Below are positions 1-7,663 of a stretch of 41,770 bases of DNA, piece by piece. Numbering within the stretch: the stretch's first letter is position 1; each line of letters starts with the position of its first letter. This stretch comes from SZUA-448 sp045593785 (GTDB lineage Bacteria; Bacillota; Clostridia; Lachnospirales; Lachnospiraceae), in the NCBI GenBank assembly GCA_045593785.1, contig JAZNXH010000162.1:1-41770 (forward strand). The letters are read 5' to 3'. The notes under the pieces were generated by a model. That model saw nothing but the letters and a program-made list of their open reading frames with translations. It did no database searches and was not told the DNA's origin. A program made the position numbers and the translations under genes.

Positions 1-373
1 GCAGACGGATCAGATTGAGAATCTTTTCTTTCTTCTCTTCTTCTACGCCTTCTTCCGTCAAAAACTTCTCAGCAAGAACCACTCCGGCCTCGGAATGGTT
101 CTCACTGATATGGTATGCATTATATCCGACATCGTGCAATATAGAGGCAAGGTGCAAACATTCTCTGTCAATCGCATCTGCCATACCAACTGCATTATTG
201 CTACAAAGCTCGTCGCAGATGCGATTTGCCCAGGCAGTCACTCTCTGGATATGATAGAAACGGTCATATCGTACAAAACTCTTCGTTTTACTGATTACCG
301 TTTGATGTCGACTGAGATTTTCGGCCAGTGTCTGCTCTACATATGCATATGCTTTATCGATTAACTCGTTCAT
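1..373 (-). CDS. HD-domain metal-dependent phosphohydrolase, 3' part cut by window edge
   Basis: The reverse strand reads from an ATG at 373 to the window edge (124 codons, no stop reached), starting MNELIDKAYAYVEQTL. It shows the HD-superfamily pattern: an early His in FYHIQRV, the paired His-Asp in LASILHDVGYN, and a later His in SENHSEAG. These are the usual metal ligands of this phosphohydrolase fold. The family contains nucleotide and small-phosphate hydrolases, so the substrate cannot be named. The start lies one base past the TAA stop of the upstream kdgK gene and no strong ribosome binding site precedes it, so translation is probably coupled to kdgK. That suggests a housekeeping partner of sugar-acid metabolism, which is only an inference. 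The C-terminal end is outside the window. Confidence 0.85.
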   Translation of the reverse strand, partial: MNELIDKAYAYVEQTLAENLSRHQTVISKTKSFVRYDRFYHIQRVTAWANRICDELCSNNAVGMADAIDRECLHLASILHDVGYNAYHISENHSEAGVVLAEKFLTEEGVEEEKKEKILNLIRL

Positions 374-374
374 A

Positions 375-1397
375 TTATCTCTGTACACGGCCTGAACCGT
401 CACCGCTTGCAAGTGCCTCAACTTCTGCGCGACTTACGAAGTTAAAGTCACCCGGAATCGTATGCTTCAATGCGGAAGCTGCTACTGCAAACTCGAGTGC
501 CTGCTTCATGTCTTTTCCGTCCAGAAGTCCGCAGATCAGACCACCTGCGAAGGAGTCGCCACCACCAACACGGTCTACGATACGAACCTGATATTTCTTG
601 GAATGATAGAATTCCTTGCCGTCATAAATTGCTGCAGACCAGCCGTTATCCGATGCGGAATAACTCTCACGCAGGGAGCTTACCACATACTTAAATCCGA
701 AACGGTCAATCATCTGCTTGAAGATATCCTGATAGCCTGCAAGCTCCAGCTCAGCACCGGTCACGTCGGTGTTGCCCGGCTTGAAGCCCAGTACCTTCTC
801 TGCATCCTCTTCATTGCCGATGCATACGTCAACGTACTGCATCAGATTGGTCATGATGCGCTGTGCCTTCTCCTGACTCCACAGTTTTTTACGGAAGTTA
901 AGGTCAACGGATACGGTAAGACCCTTTGCCTTTGCTGCCTTCAGTGCTGCTTCGGTCAGTTCCGCTGCCTTGTCACTGATTGCCGGAGTAATACCGGTAA
1001 AGTGGAACCAGTCTGCACCTTCAAAAATCTTATCAAAATCAAAATCAGCAATGTCAGCCTCTGCGATAGCGGAATGTGCACGGTCATAAACAACCTTAGA
1101 AGCACGCATGGATGCACCGGTCTCTAAGAAATAAATACCAAGACGCTCACCGCCGTATGCAACCATAGAAGTATCTACGTTGTGCTTTCTGAGTGCAGCC
1201 ACTGCGCTCTCACCGATTTCATTCTTCGGAACCTTCGTTACGAAGGAGGCCTGATGTCCAAAGTTTGCCAGAGATACCGCTACATTCGCTTCACCGCCGC
1301 CGTAGTTGATATCAAAACTATCAGACTGGATAAATCTCTGATAACCCGGAGTGGAAAGACGGAGCATGATTTCGCCCATGGTGACTACTTTTGCCAT
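375..1397 (-). CDS. kdgK: 2-keto-3-deoxygluconate kinase (PfkB family)
   Basis: A 340-residue PfkB-family sugar kinase. The N-terminus (MAKVVTMGEIMLRL) and the early GGGEANVAVSLANFG substrate-binding stretch are typical. The C-terminal PfkB signature DRVGGGDSFAGG (about residues 275-286) carries the catalytic Asp at about 281. Overall the protein matches the 2-keto-3-deoxygluconate kinase group, which makes 2-keto-3-deoxy-6-phosphogluconate from KDG in the cytosol during hexuronate and pectin breakdown. Other PfkB sugar kinases cannot be fully excluded. A good promoter lies at 1466-1494, and a 14-bp palindrome at 1423-1436 between promoter and start suggests repressor control. The downstream HD-domain gene begins one base after the stop. 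The kinase fits with the carbohydrate importer encoded at 3.7-7.1 kb, although the YgiQ gene lies between them. Confidence 0.9.
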   Translation of the reverse strand: MAKVVTMGEIMLRLSTPGYQRFIQSDSFDINYGGGEANVAVSLANFGHQASFVTKVPKNEIGESAVAALRKHNVDTSMVAYGGERLGIYFLETGASMRASKVVYDRAHSAIAEADIADFDFDKIFEGADWFHFTGITPAISDKAAELTEAALKAAKAKGLTVSVDLNFRKKLWSQEKAQRIMTNLMQYVDVCIGNEEDAEKVLGFKPGNTDVTGAELELAGYQDIFKQMIDRFGFKYVVSSLRESYSASDNGWSAAIYDGKEFYHSKKYQVRIVDRVGGGDSFAGGLICGLLDGKDMKQALEFAVAASALKHTIPGDFNFVSRAEVEALASGDGSGRVQR

Positions 1398-1422
1398 AAT
1401 GAATTCCTCACTTTCATGATAT

Positions 1423-1436
1423 ATTGATGTATCAAT
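1423..1436. promoter_or_regulatory. Palindromic operator candidate upstream of kdgK
   Basis: ATTGATGTATCAAT is a perfect dyad (6-bp arms, 2-bp centre). It ends 25 bases before the kdgK start and lies roughly 23-36 bases downstream of the predicted transcription start, a position where a bound repressor could block elongation. A second copy of the form ATTGAT-NN-ATCAAT lies at nearly the same distance from the YgiQ gene start (3571-3584). The regulator is not in the window and its family is unknown. Confidence 0.55.
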
Positions 1437-1465
1437 TACTATTATTTTTTCTTGTTGTTACTTTC

Positions 1466-1494
1466 ACTATACAACGGAATGCGTAAAGTTTCAA
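1466..1494 (-). promoter_or_regulatory. Sigma-A-type promoter for kdgK
   Basis: On the reverse strand TTGAAA (1489-1494) is followed after exactly 17 bases by TATAGT (1466-1471). This gives a leader of about 60 bases before the kdgK ATG. It lies between the end of the YgiQ gene (1517) and kdgK, so kdgK and the HD gene can be transcribed separately from YgiQ. Confidence 0.7.
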
Positions 1495-1516
1495 GCATAA
1501 TGTAAGTATTTACATT

Positions 1517-3547
1517 TTATTTTCTGCCGCGACTTTTTCCGTTCTTCGGAGTACGGCCTTCGTCCGCATGATTTCGGTTGTCACGCTTACCGGAACCGTT
1601 TTCGCGTATGCTGTTTTTCCCTGCACTGCTTCTTCCGTTTGTATGCATCTTATTCCGTTCGGATTTGGTTTTCTGCCCGTTTTTCGTAACCTTTCCGTTC
1701 TCCGTCTTACTCTGACGCGACTTGCCGCGTGATTTCTCTAATTCGTTCTTCGTTACACGCGGGCGGATCAGACACTCCTTGCCAAATCCAATCAGATCAG
1801 TGCGTCCCGCCTTGGTCAGAGCCTCAATCACCAACGCATGATTCTTTGGATTGCGATATTGAATCAGTGCACGCTGCAATGCCTTCTCATGTGGCGACTT
1901 CGGCACATAGACTTCTTCCATCGTCCTTGGATCCAGTCCTGTATAGTACATACAAGTCGATATGGTGGACGGTGTCGGATAGAAATCCTGCACTTGTTCC
2001 GGCATATAGCCCAGCTTTTGCAAATAGAGTGCCAGTTCTACTGCTTCCTTCAGAGTAGACCCCGGATGCGACGACATCAGATACGGCACCACATACTGCT
2101 CCTTGCCGAGCTTCTGGTTAATCTCTTTATACTTCTTGATGAATTTTTCATAAACCGCATTTTCCGGCTTGCCCATCCGCTTTAATACAGCATCACTGAT
2201 ATGCTCCGGTGCCACCTTCAACTGACCGCTCACGTGATGCTCACAAAGTTCGCGGAAGAACGTACCGTCCTTGTCCGCCACCAGATAGTCAAAACGGATA
2301 CCGGAACGTACGAAGACCTTCTTCACACGTGGCAGTTCCCGTAATTTACGAAGCAGACTCAGATAATCACTGTGATCCACTTTCATGTTGGCACAAGGCT
2401 TCGGATACAGACACTGTTTCCCGACACAGGCACCCTTCCTGAGCTGCTTATCGCAGGCAGGGCGACGGAAATTTGCCGTCGGCCCTCCGACATCATTGAT
2501 ATATCCTTTAAAGTCCGGTTCCCAGGTCAGTGCCTCTGCTTCCCGTAAGATAGACTCATGACTTCTCGTCTGTATAATCCGCCCCTGATGGAAAGTCAGT
2601 GCACAGAAGCTGCATGCCCCAAAACATCCTCGGCAGCTCACCAGACTGAATTTTACCTCGGCAATTGCCGGAATCCCACCGGCTTCCTCGTACATCGGAT
2701 GGTACGTTCTCATATACGGCAACGAATATACCGCATCCATCTCTGACTGTGTCAGAGGCTTTGCCGGAGGATTCTGAATTACAAATTCATTTTCCTTATA
2801 CTGCTCCGCCAAAGTCTTCCCACTGAACGGGTCTGTATTGCAATACTGCACGTAGAAACTCTCGGCAAACCTGCGCTTACTCTCTGTAATCTCTTTATAT
2901 GTCGGCAACACAACCGGTTCATACACACTGTCTAAGGACTTTGCCTTGTACACGGTTCCTGCAACAAAGGTAATATCTTTCACTGCAAGACCGCTGTCCA
3001 ATGCTTCTGCAATCTCTACGATAGACTTCTCACCCATACCATAGGACAGGAGGTCTGCCTGTGCATCCAGCAAGATAGAACGTTTTACCTTGTCGCTCCA
3101 ATAGTCGTAATGCGCCATTCTCCGAAGTGACGCTTCAATACCGCCAATGATAATCGCAGCTTTCGGAAACGATTTACGGATCAAATTACAGTACACTACC
3201 GTTGCACGATCGGGGCGCTTGCCAATCACACCGCCCGGCGAATATGCATCAGTCTGACGGCGTTTCTTCGCCACGCTGTAATGATTCACCATCGGATCCA
3301 TATTGCCGCCGCTGACCAGAAAACCAAGACGAGGTTCCCCAAGCACACGGATAGACGCCTCATCCTTCCAATCCGGCTGTGCGATAATACCAACCTTGTA
3401 TCCCCTACTCTCCAGCACACGGCTGATAATCGCCGGACCAAACGACGGATGATCTACATATGCATCACCCAAAATATATACAAAGTCACACTGCTCCCAG
3501 CCGCGTACTTTCATATCATCTCTGCTTACCGGTAAAAAATCTCTCAT
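1517..3547 (-). CDS. YgiQ family radical SAM protein
   Basis: A 676-residue protein of the YgiQ (UPF0313) family. The N-terminal half has the cobalamin-binding-like region seen in the family (YILGDAYVDHPSFGPAII; then GGIEASLRRMAHYDYW). The radical SAM cluster motif is plain in GCFGACSFCALTFHQGR, where the CxxxCxxC cysteines hold the 4Fe-4S cluster. Downstream stretches such as KVAPEHISD and SSHPGSTLKEA fit the family. The biochemical role of YgiQ proteins is not established. The last 75 or so residues form a very basic, Lys/Arg/Asn/Gly/Ser-rich tail after the conserved fold, which may contact nucleic acid or be disordered. The start at 3547 is the natural one (MRDFLPVSRDDMKVRGW). A terminator lies upstream (3637-3673), so the gene has its own transcription unit, with the palindrome at 3571-3584 in its leader. 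Confidence 0.92.
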   Translation of the reverse strand: MRDFLPVSRDDMKVRGWEQCDFVYILGDAYVDHPSFGPAIISRVLESRGYKVGIIAQPDWKDEASIRVLGEPRLGFLVSGGNMDPMVNHYSVAKKRRQTDAYSPGGVIGKRPDRATVVYCNLIRKSFPKAAIIIGGIEASLRRMAHYDYWSDKVKRSILLDAQADLLSYGMGEKSIVEIAEALDSGLAVKDITFVAGTVYKAKSLDSVYEPVVLPTYKEITESKRRFAESFYVQYCNTDPFSGKTLAEQYKENEFVIQNPPAKPLTQSEMDAVYSLPYMRTYHPMYEEAGGIPAIAEVKFSLVSCRGCFGACSFCALTFHQGRIIQTRSHESILREAEALTWEPDFKGYINDVGGPTANFRRPACDKQLRKGACVGKQCLYPKPCANMKVDHSDYLSLLRKLRELPRVKKVFVRSGIRFDYLVADKDGTFFRELCEHHVSGQLKVAPEHISDAVLKRMGKPENAVYEKFIKKYKEINQKLGKEQYVVPYLMSSHPGSTLKEAVELALYLQKLGYMPEQVQDFYPTPSTISTCMYYTGLDPRTMEEVYVPKSPHEKALQRALIQYRNPKNHALVIEALTKAGRTDLIGFGKECLIRPRVTKNELEKSRGKSRQSKTENGKVTKNGQKTKSERNKMHTNGRSSAGKNSIRENGSGKRDNRNHADEGRTPKNGKSRGRK

Positions 3548-3570
3548 GGTACCTCACCTATATGAATCGC

Positions 3571-3584
3571 ATTGATAAATCAAT
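3571..3584. promoter_or_regulatory. Palindromic operator candidate upstream of the YgiQ gene
   Basis: ATTGATAAATCAAT is a perfect dyad with 6-bp arms, ending 23 bases before the YgiQ-family start. It has the same arms as the element at 1423-1436. No clear sigma-A promoter with both boxes was found between the upstream terminator and this gene. Confidence 0.5.
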
Positions 3585-3636
3585 ATCATCCTTTCAAATC
3601 TATTGTAATTCTATCACAACAGTCCGGAAATAGAAA

Positions 3637-3673
3637 CAAAAAAAAGGTAGGAACCTTTTACAGTCCCTACCTT
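3637..3673 (-). terminator. Intrinsic terminator of the sugar ABC operon
   Basis: On the reverse strand the stem AAGGTAGG / CCTACCTT (3666-3673 with 3644-3651) encloses a 14-base loop and is followed by a run of T (3637-3643). It lies 17 bases after the stop of the permease gene and ends the importer operon. Confidence 0.85.
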
Positions 3674-3689
3674 TATTCTGTTTTGTAAA

Positions 3690-4574
3690 TCAGCCCTTAA
3701 CAGCACCAATGGCAATACCCTTTACAAAATACTTCTGCATGAAAGGATAAATAACCATAATCGGAAGTACACCTAATACGGTAAGAGCCATACGTACGGA
3801 TGTCGATGGTAGGTCTGCCGTATTGATATTACCTCCCTGTTGGGCATTTTGTTTCAACTGATCCAAATCTCGTTGAATTCTCATAAGCAAAACTTGAATA
3901 CTGAACATCTTGTCATCATTCAAGTAATACAAACCGTTCATCCAGTCATTCCAATATGCTAAACCAACCAAAAGACCAATGGTCGCAAGAATCGGAAGTG
4001 CCATAGGAAGAACTATACCAAAAAGAATCTTAAACTCACTTGCACCGTCTACTCTTGCTGCTTCAATAACCGAATCCGGAATATTTGCAGTGAAGTACGT
4101 ACGCATCATAATAACGTTGAACGCACTCATCAAAAGGTTCGGAACAAGCAATGCAAAAAATGTATTACGAATATGGAAAGTCTGTGTCCACATCAAATAA
4201 GACGGAACGAGACCACCGGAAAACAACATCGTAAAGAACAAATAAAATGCAAAGAAGTTTCTTCCCGGAAGTTCTTTTCTGGAAAGCGGATATGCATACA
4301 AAGTAGTAATCAAAAGATTACAAAATGTACCTACGGCAGTAACACCGATGGAAATAGCGTAACCGCGTGCTACAGATCCTGTTTTTCCCAAAAGGTACTT
4401 GTAAGCATATGTACTGAATTTTTCCGGCCAAAAACTGTAACCGTTTGTAATCAGAGCCTGTTCATCCGTAAGTGAGGACATAAGCAACAGGATAAATGGT
4501 GCCAACGCGCAAATTGCGAGTGTGCACAGAAGGATGTGTCCAAAAATTTGGAACCCTTTTCCTTTTTCTACCAC
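3690..4574 (-). CDS. Carbohydrate ABC transporter permease (LplC/YtcP type)
   Basis: A 294-residue inner-membrane permease of the MalG-like group, with about six membrane helices (the first at about residues 14-32, FGHILLCTLAICALAPFILLL). The EAA loop that docks the ATPase is intact: IEAARVDGASEFKILFGIVLPMALP is the region, with E-A-A and the conserved G. The ending IAIGAVKG is characteristic of LplC/YtcP permeases, which import oligosaccharides such as pectin or rhamnogalacturonan fragments. It is the last gene of the operon: 17 bases separate it from the LplB-like permease upstream in transcription, and a terminator follows. No ATPase is encoded alongside, as is common for this group, which uses a shared MsmX-type ATPase encoded elsewhere. 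The exact sugar cannot be read from sequence. Confidence 0.93.
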   Translation of the reverse strand: MVEKGKGFQIFGHILLCTLAICALAPFILLLMSSLTDEQALITNGYSFWPEKFSTYAYKYLLGKTGSVARGYAISIGVTAVGTFCNLLITTLYAYPLSRKELPGRNFFAFYLFFTMLFSGGLVPSYLMWTQTFHIRNTFFALLVPNLLMSAFNVIMMRTYFTANIPDSVIEAARVDGASEFKILFGIVLPMALPILATIGLLVGLAYWNDWMNGLYYLNDDKMFSIQVLLMRIQRDLDQLKQNAQQGGNINTADLPSTSVRMALTVLGVLPIMVIYPFMQKYFVKGIAIGAVKG

Positions 4575-4591
4575 AATCTTGTACCCCCTTC

Positions 4592-5518
4592 TTAGAACAA
4601 TGCGCTTTCATTATCAATCTTACGAACGATTAAGTTTGCTGATACTACGAGAATGAAACCGACAACTGACTGATAAAGACCAGCTGCGGAAGACATTCCG
4701 ATATTGTTTGTCTGCATCAAACCACGATATACATAAGTATCAATCGTCTGAGTAACATTGATCAATGGACCTGAATTCTGAGGAACCTGATAGAACAGAC
4801 CGAAATCTGAACGGAAGATTCCACCGAGTGCCATCAATGTAAGTATAATCACTGTTGATTTCAACCCGGGCAATGTAACATTTCTGATTCTCTGCCAACG
4901 GGTTGCACCGTCAACCACTGCTGCCTCGTACAATGTACTATCGATACCACAGATGGTAGCATAATACAGAATCATATTATATCCGAGTCCTTTCCAGATA
5001 TTAACGAGAACGATAATAAACGGCCAGTACTTCGGTTCATTATACCACTGTATCCACTGTTCCTTTGGTATGCCTAAAGCTTTCAGTAATGTGTTATTGA
5101 TAAATCCGTTACCGTTGCTAAGGAATGCAAACACCAGATAACTAACAATAACCATTGAAATCAGGAACGGAATCAGAATGATTGTCTGATACAACTGTTT
5201 TGCTTTTTTACTGCGGATTTCATTTAAGATAATCGCTACGGCAACCGCGAGAACAGTTCCCAATACAATAAACACGAGGTTATATAACAGTGTGTTCCTA
5301 ACCATTACAAATGCATCATTTGTTTTGAAAAGGAACTCAAAGTTCTTAAGTCCAACCCATGGACTGGCATAGACACCGTCTACAGCATTATACTGTCGAA
5401 ATGCTATCTGAATACCGAACATTGGAATATAACAATTTATGAACAGGTAAACTGCGCCAGGTAAGAACATCAAATACAGAGGCCAAAAGCGTCTCATAGT
5501 TCTTTTGAATTTTTTCAT
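4592..5518 (-). CDS. Carbohydrate ABC transporter permease (LplB/YteP type)
   Basis: A 308-residue permease of the MalF-like group, partner of the next gene. It has a basic N-terminus, a first membrane helix in WPLYLMFLPGAVYLFINCY, five further hydrophobic segments, and an intact EAA loop (YEAAVVDGATRWQRI, then NVTLPGL). The FGIQIAFRQYN and VGLKNFEF stretches are typical of LplB/YteP proteins, and the C-terminus NESALF matches the usual ending of this family. With its partner permease and the lipoprotein at 5623-7077 it forms the membrane channel of a complex-sugar importer. The start ATG at 5518 follows a GGGAGAAA ribosome binding site. About 100 bases separate it from the binding-protein gene, and that gap contains a stable hairpin. 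Confidence 0.93.
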   Translation of the reverse strand: MKKFKRTMRRFWPLYLMFLPGAVYLFINCYIPMFGIQIAFRQYNAVDGVYASPWVGLKNFEFLFKTNDAFVMVRNTLLYNLVFIVLGTVLAVAVAIILNEIRSKKAKQLYQTIILIPFLISMVIVSYLVFAFLSNGNGFINNTLLKALGIPKEQWIQWYNEPKYWPFIIVLVNIWKGLGYNMILYYATICGIDSTLYEAAVVDGATRWQRIRNVTLPGLKSTVIILTLMALGGIFRSDFGLFYQVPQNSGPLINVTQTIDTYVYRGLMQTNNIGMSSAAGLYQSVVGFILVVSANLIVRKIDNESALF

Positions 5519-5584
5519 GTTTTTCTCCCTATGATTTAACTTTAGAAAACCGAAACATCTTTGAAGTCCTCATAACCTGCCCTT

Positions 5585-5609
5585 CGTCACGTAAATTGTT
5601 TACATCACG
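5585..5609 (-). other. Intercistronic hairpin between binding-protein and permease genes
   Basis: The reverse strand can fold as CGTGATGTAAA / TTTACGTGACG around a CAA loop: ten pairs with one mismatch. It starts just after the binding-protein stop and lacks a clear T run. Such hairpins after a binding-protein gene commonly stabilise the upstream mRNA or reduce read-through, giving more binding protein than permease. That role is inferred. Confidence 0.5.
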
Positions 5610-5622
5610 GTATCAGGCAAAA

Positions 5623-7077
5623 TTATTTGTTAGCAAGGAATTCATTAAGCTGTTTCTGCTTCTCTGCGATAATATCGTTGATACCAGCAGCTTCAAGCTC
5701 TGCAACGAACTGATCGATAACAGCCGGATCCATAGCGCCCCAACGAAGAGCTACGTCGTACTGAGCGATTACGTTGTTACAAGCGGTAACCTGGTTAAGA
5801 ACCGGATTACTGTTCCAAGAGAAACCGTGAGCCGGGCTAGCGGTCTGAGTCTGGTTGAACTCGTTCAGCTTGCTCCAAAGTTCCGGATCTCCACCCTGCC
5901 ATACAGGAGTGATCTGCTGATTCGGCCAAGACCAGTCAACAGAAGAGTAACCGGTAGCGTTCGGATCTACGCCTTCCGGAGTAGTGATGATCTTCTTGGT
6001 GTCATCAGTGTAAACATAGTGCTTACCTTCGATACCGTTGATGAAGAGGTTAGCTACTTCAGGATCGGTGTACATCAGGTTCCATAATTCCATAGCCTTC
6101 TCCGGATTCTTGGAGCAGTAAGGGATCATGAAGGAGTTACCGTTCGGAACGTCAGTGTACTTGTACGGCTCAATAACCTTGAGGAAGTAAACTTCTCTGT
6201 TGTTGCCCTTGTAAACTTCGAGTTCCTTACCCGGCTTCCAGTTCTCGAACATTGCGAAACCGTTACCGGAAAGAAGGTTGTTCTCAGTAGTAGTGGTAGC
6301 GTCAGCCATGATAAGGCCTTCCTGGTTCCACTTGTACATCATAGCACAGAAATCACGGTAAGTCTTGGTACCAAAGTGGTTAACGATGGTAGTATCGGTG
6401 CCGTAAGCGTTCTCGATTACACCAAGAGTATCGCCGAGCGGGTCAATCGGAAGGGTGCTCTGCATACCGCCGCCACCCCAGGTAGGAACGAGGCAATCCA
6501 TATCCGGATAAGCTTCATGAACCTGCTTCAGGATTGCATAAACATCATCATATGTACCATATTCCGGAACAACGATTCCGAGTGCATCACAGATGTCCTT
6601 ACGCATAGCGAAACCTGCGGAACGGGAAGTATCCTTCTGGTTCGGAAGAGCGTAGAGCTTACCGTTGAAACGGCATGCATCAAGGTCGAGCGGGTTGATG
6701 ATAGCCTTTGCGCCCTGGCCATACTCATCAAGAAGTGCGTCGAGTTCCATAGCGTAGTTGTTACGAACAACGCTTGCAAGCTGACCTGCGATGTTGTTGT
6801 AGTTCATAAGGTCGATCGGCTCACCGGAGGTAAGAGCTAAGTTAATCTGCTCAGCGTCCATACCACGAACGAGTTCTACTTCAGCACCGATCTTTTCACG
6901 GGTGATAACACTGATAGCTTCTGCAACTTCGTTACAAGCCTCAGTATCAGCGGAGCCAACGCCCCAAACAACGAGTTTTACATATTCGCCATCACCGCTC
7001 TTGTCGCCACAAGCTACAAGGCCAGCTGCCATGAGAGCAAAAAGTAAAACAGCTACGAGTTTTTTTGCTTTTTTCAT
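5623..7077 (-). CDS. Extracellular solute-binding lipoprotein of a sugar ABC importer
   Basis: A 484-residue family-1-type solute-binding protein. The start MKKAKKLVAV at 7077 is chosen because an AGGAG lies just upstream; an in-frame ATG 48 bases earlier lacks this. The signal peptide ends in a lipobox (LVAC, Cys about 23) followed by GDKSGDG, so the protein is lipid-anchored outside the membrane. Later stretches such as RKDICDALGIVVPEYGTYDD and the Trp/Tyr-rich C-terminal half fit LplA/YtcQ-like proteins that bind oligosaccharides. It is the first gene of the importer operon, with a promoter at about 7304-7332 and a long leader. The ligand may be a uronate-containing oligosaccharide given the nearby kdgK, but this is inference. 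Confidence 0.93.
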   Translation of the reverse strand: MKKAKKLVAVLLFALMAAGLVACGDKSGDGEYVKLVVWGVGSADTEACNEVAEAISVITREKIGAEVELVRGMDAEQINLALTSGEPIDLMNYNNIAGQLASVVRNNYAMELDALLDEYGQGAKAIINPLDLDACRFNGKLYALPNQKDTSRSAGFAMRKDICDALGIVVPEYGTYDDVYAILKQVHEAYPDMDCLVPTWGGGGMQSTLPIDPLGDTLGVIENAYGTDTTIVNHFGTKTYRDFCAMMYKWNQEGLIMADATTTTENNLLSGNGFAMFENWKPGKELEVYKGNNREVYFLKVIEPYKYTDVPNGNSFMIPYCSKNPEKAMELWNLMYTDPEVANLFINGIEGKHYVYTDDTKKIITTPEGVDPNATGYSSVDWSWPNQQITPVWQGGDPELWSKLNEFNQTQTASPAHGFSWNSNPVLNQVTACNNVIAQYDVALRWGAMDPAVIDQFVAELEAAGINDIIAEKQKQLNEFLANK

Positions 7078-7112
7078 TTTGTTTCTCCTCAATATATTGT
7101 AGTAGTTATTCA

Positions 7113-7220
7113 AGTCCCTCTCCAAGGACTAATGAGTCACCGTCTTAATACCTCTAATACCTCTGAACAAGATAGTAATTTTGGACCGTTTTAGTGATAA
7201 TCCGGTGACCTGATACATCA
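7113..7220 (-). promoter_or_regulatory. Structured 5' leader of the sugar ABC operon
   Basis: The 7078-7303 region has no gene and is probably transcribed as an approximately 220-base leader. In it I see: a palindromic TGATACATCA (7211-7220); a long-range 7-bp pairing GTCACCG / CGGTGAC (7203-7209 with 7136-7142); inside it a tandem 9-bp repeat (7146-7163, GAGGTATTA twice on the reverse strand); and a small AGTCC / GGACT hairpin (7113-7130) ahead of the ribosome binding site. It does not match a riboswitch class I recognise. Regulatory function is inferred from length and structure. Confidence 0.4.
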
Positions 7221-7303
7221 AAAACACATCCAAAATCCCCACGATTCTTCAGTCATAATATGTATATACACATTACTCCCTCATCGCAAACCTTGCAAAT
7301 TTT

Positions 7304-7332
7304 AAGATACATTATCTAGACAGTTTAGTCAA
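7304..7332 (-). promoter_or_regulatory. Probable promoter of the sugar ABC operon
   Basis: Reverse-strand TTGACT (7327-7332), a 17-base spacer, then TATCTT (7304-7309). The -35 is good and the -10 is fair. It would give an approximately 220-base leader. The rest of 7333-7428, before the tRNA terminator, is AT-rich with no other feature seen. Confidence 0.5.
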
Positions 7333-7428
7333 GATATTATTTTTTATTTGATGTTTTTTGTGCATCCTGTACAACTTCATTTTATTTTCTGAAATAGACA
7401 GATATACCATGCAAATTCACAAGACAAC

Positions 7429-7456
7429 AAAAAAAGCAGTGATTCATAATCACTGC
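7429..7456 (-). terminator. Intrinsic terminator after tRNA-Trp
   Basis: On the reverse strand GCAGTGATT / AATCACTGC (7436-7456) forms a 9-bp perfect stem with a 3-base loop and is followed by a run of T. It sits 8 bases after the tRNA 3' end and closes a one-gene tRNA transcription unit. Confidence 0.9.
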
Positions 7457-7464
7457 TTTCATTA

Positions 7465-7535
7465 CAGGGGATGAGAGAATCGAACTCCCGCTAAGAGTTT
7501 TGGAGACTCCTGTCATGCCATTTGACCAATCCCCT
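7465..7535 (-). tRNA. tRNA-Trp (anticodon CCA)
   Basis: The 71-base reverse-strand sequence folds as a cloverleaf: acceptor AGGGGAT / ATCCCCT; D arm GTC / GAC with a 9-base loop containing GG; anticodon stem GGAGT / ACTCT with loop CTCCAAA, giving anticodon CCA (Trp, UGG codon); 4-base variable loop; T stem GGGAG / CTCTC with loop TTCGATT; discriminator G. CCA is not encoded (the next bases are TAA). A strong promoter and a terminator flank it, so it is an independent unit. No integrated element is seen next to it. Confidence 0.95.
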
Positions 7536-7554
7536 ATTCATAAGGTACTTGCCT

Positions 7555-7583
7555 ATAGTACAATAAATTGTATCAATTGTCAA
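7555..7583 (-). promoter_or_regulatory. Strong sigma-A promoter of tRNA-Trp
   Basis: Reverse-strand TTGACA (7578-7583), a 17-base spacer, then TACTAT (7555-7560), about 20 bases before the tRNA 5' end. The -35 is a perfect consensus, as expected for a stable-RNA promoter. Confidence 0.85.
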
Positions 7584-7601
7584 CACTTTTTTGTCATTTT
7601 T

Positions 7602-7634
7602 AACCCGTTTGCAGTGGCATACCACAAACGGGTT
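7602..7634 (-). other. GC-rich hairpin after the amino-acid ABC operon
   Basis: AACCCGTTT / AAACGGGTT with an inner GTGG / CCAC stem forms a stable hairpin 30 bases past the stop of the ATPase gene. On the reverse strand it is followed by A-rich rather than T-rich sequence, so it is not a canonical intrinsic terminator. It may protect the 3' end or act as a weak terminator ahead of the tRNA promoter. Confidence 0.5.
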
Positions 7635-7663
7635 CTATCACATCTATCTTATGCACCCACTGC

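Noticed and set aside
1499..1516. Hairpin AATGTAA/TTACATT right after the YgiQ gene as a terminator
   Set aside because: The stem is only 7 bp and all but one pair is A-T, with no following T run; too weak to call.
3585..3636. Promoter for the YgiQ gene (an extended -10-like TGATAGAAT)
   Set aside because: No -35 box at a suitable distance; several equally poor alternatives exist in this AT-rich stretch.
7465..7535. Integration site for a mobile element at tRNA-Trp
   Set aside because: No integrase, no repeated tRNA 3' end nearby, and both neighbouring operons are ordinary chromosomal genes.
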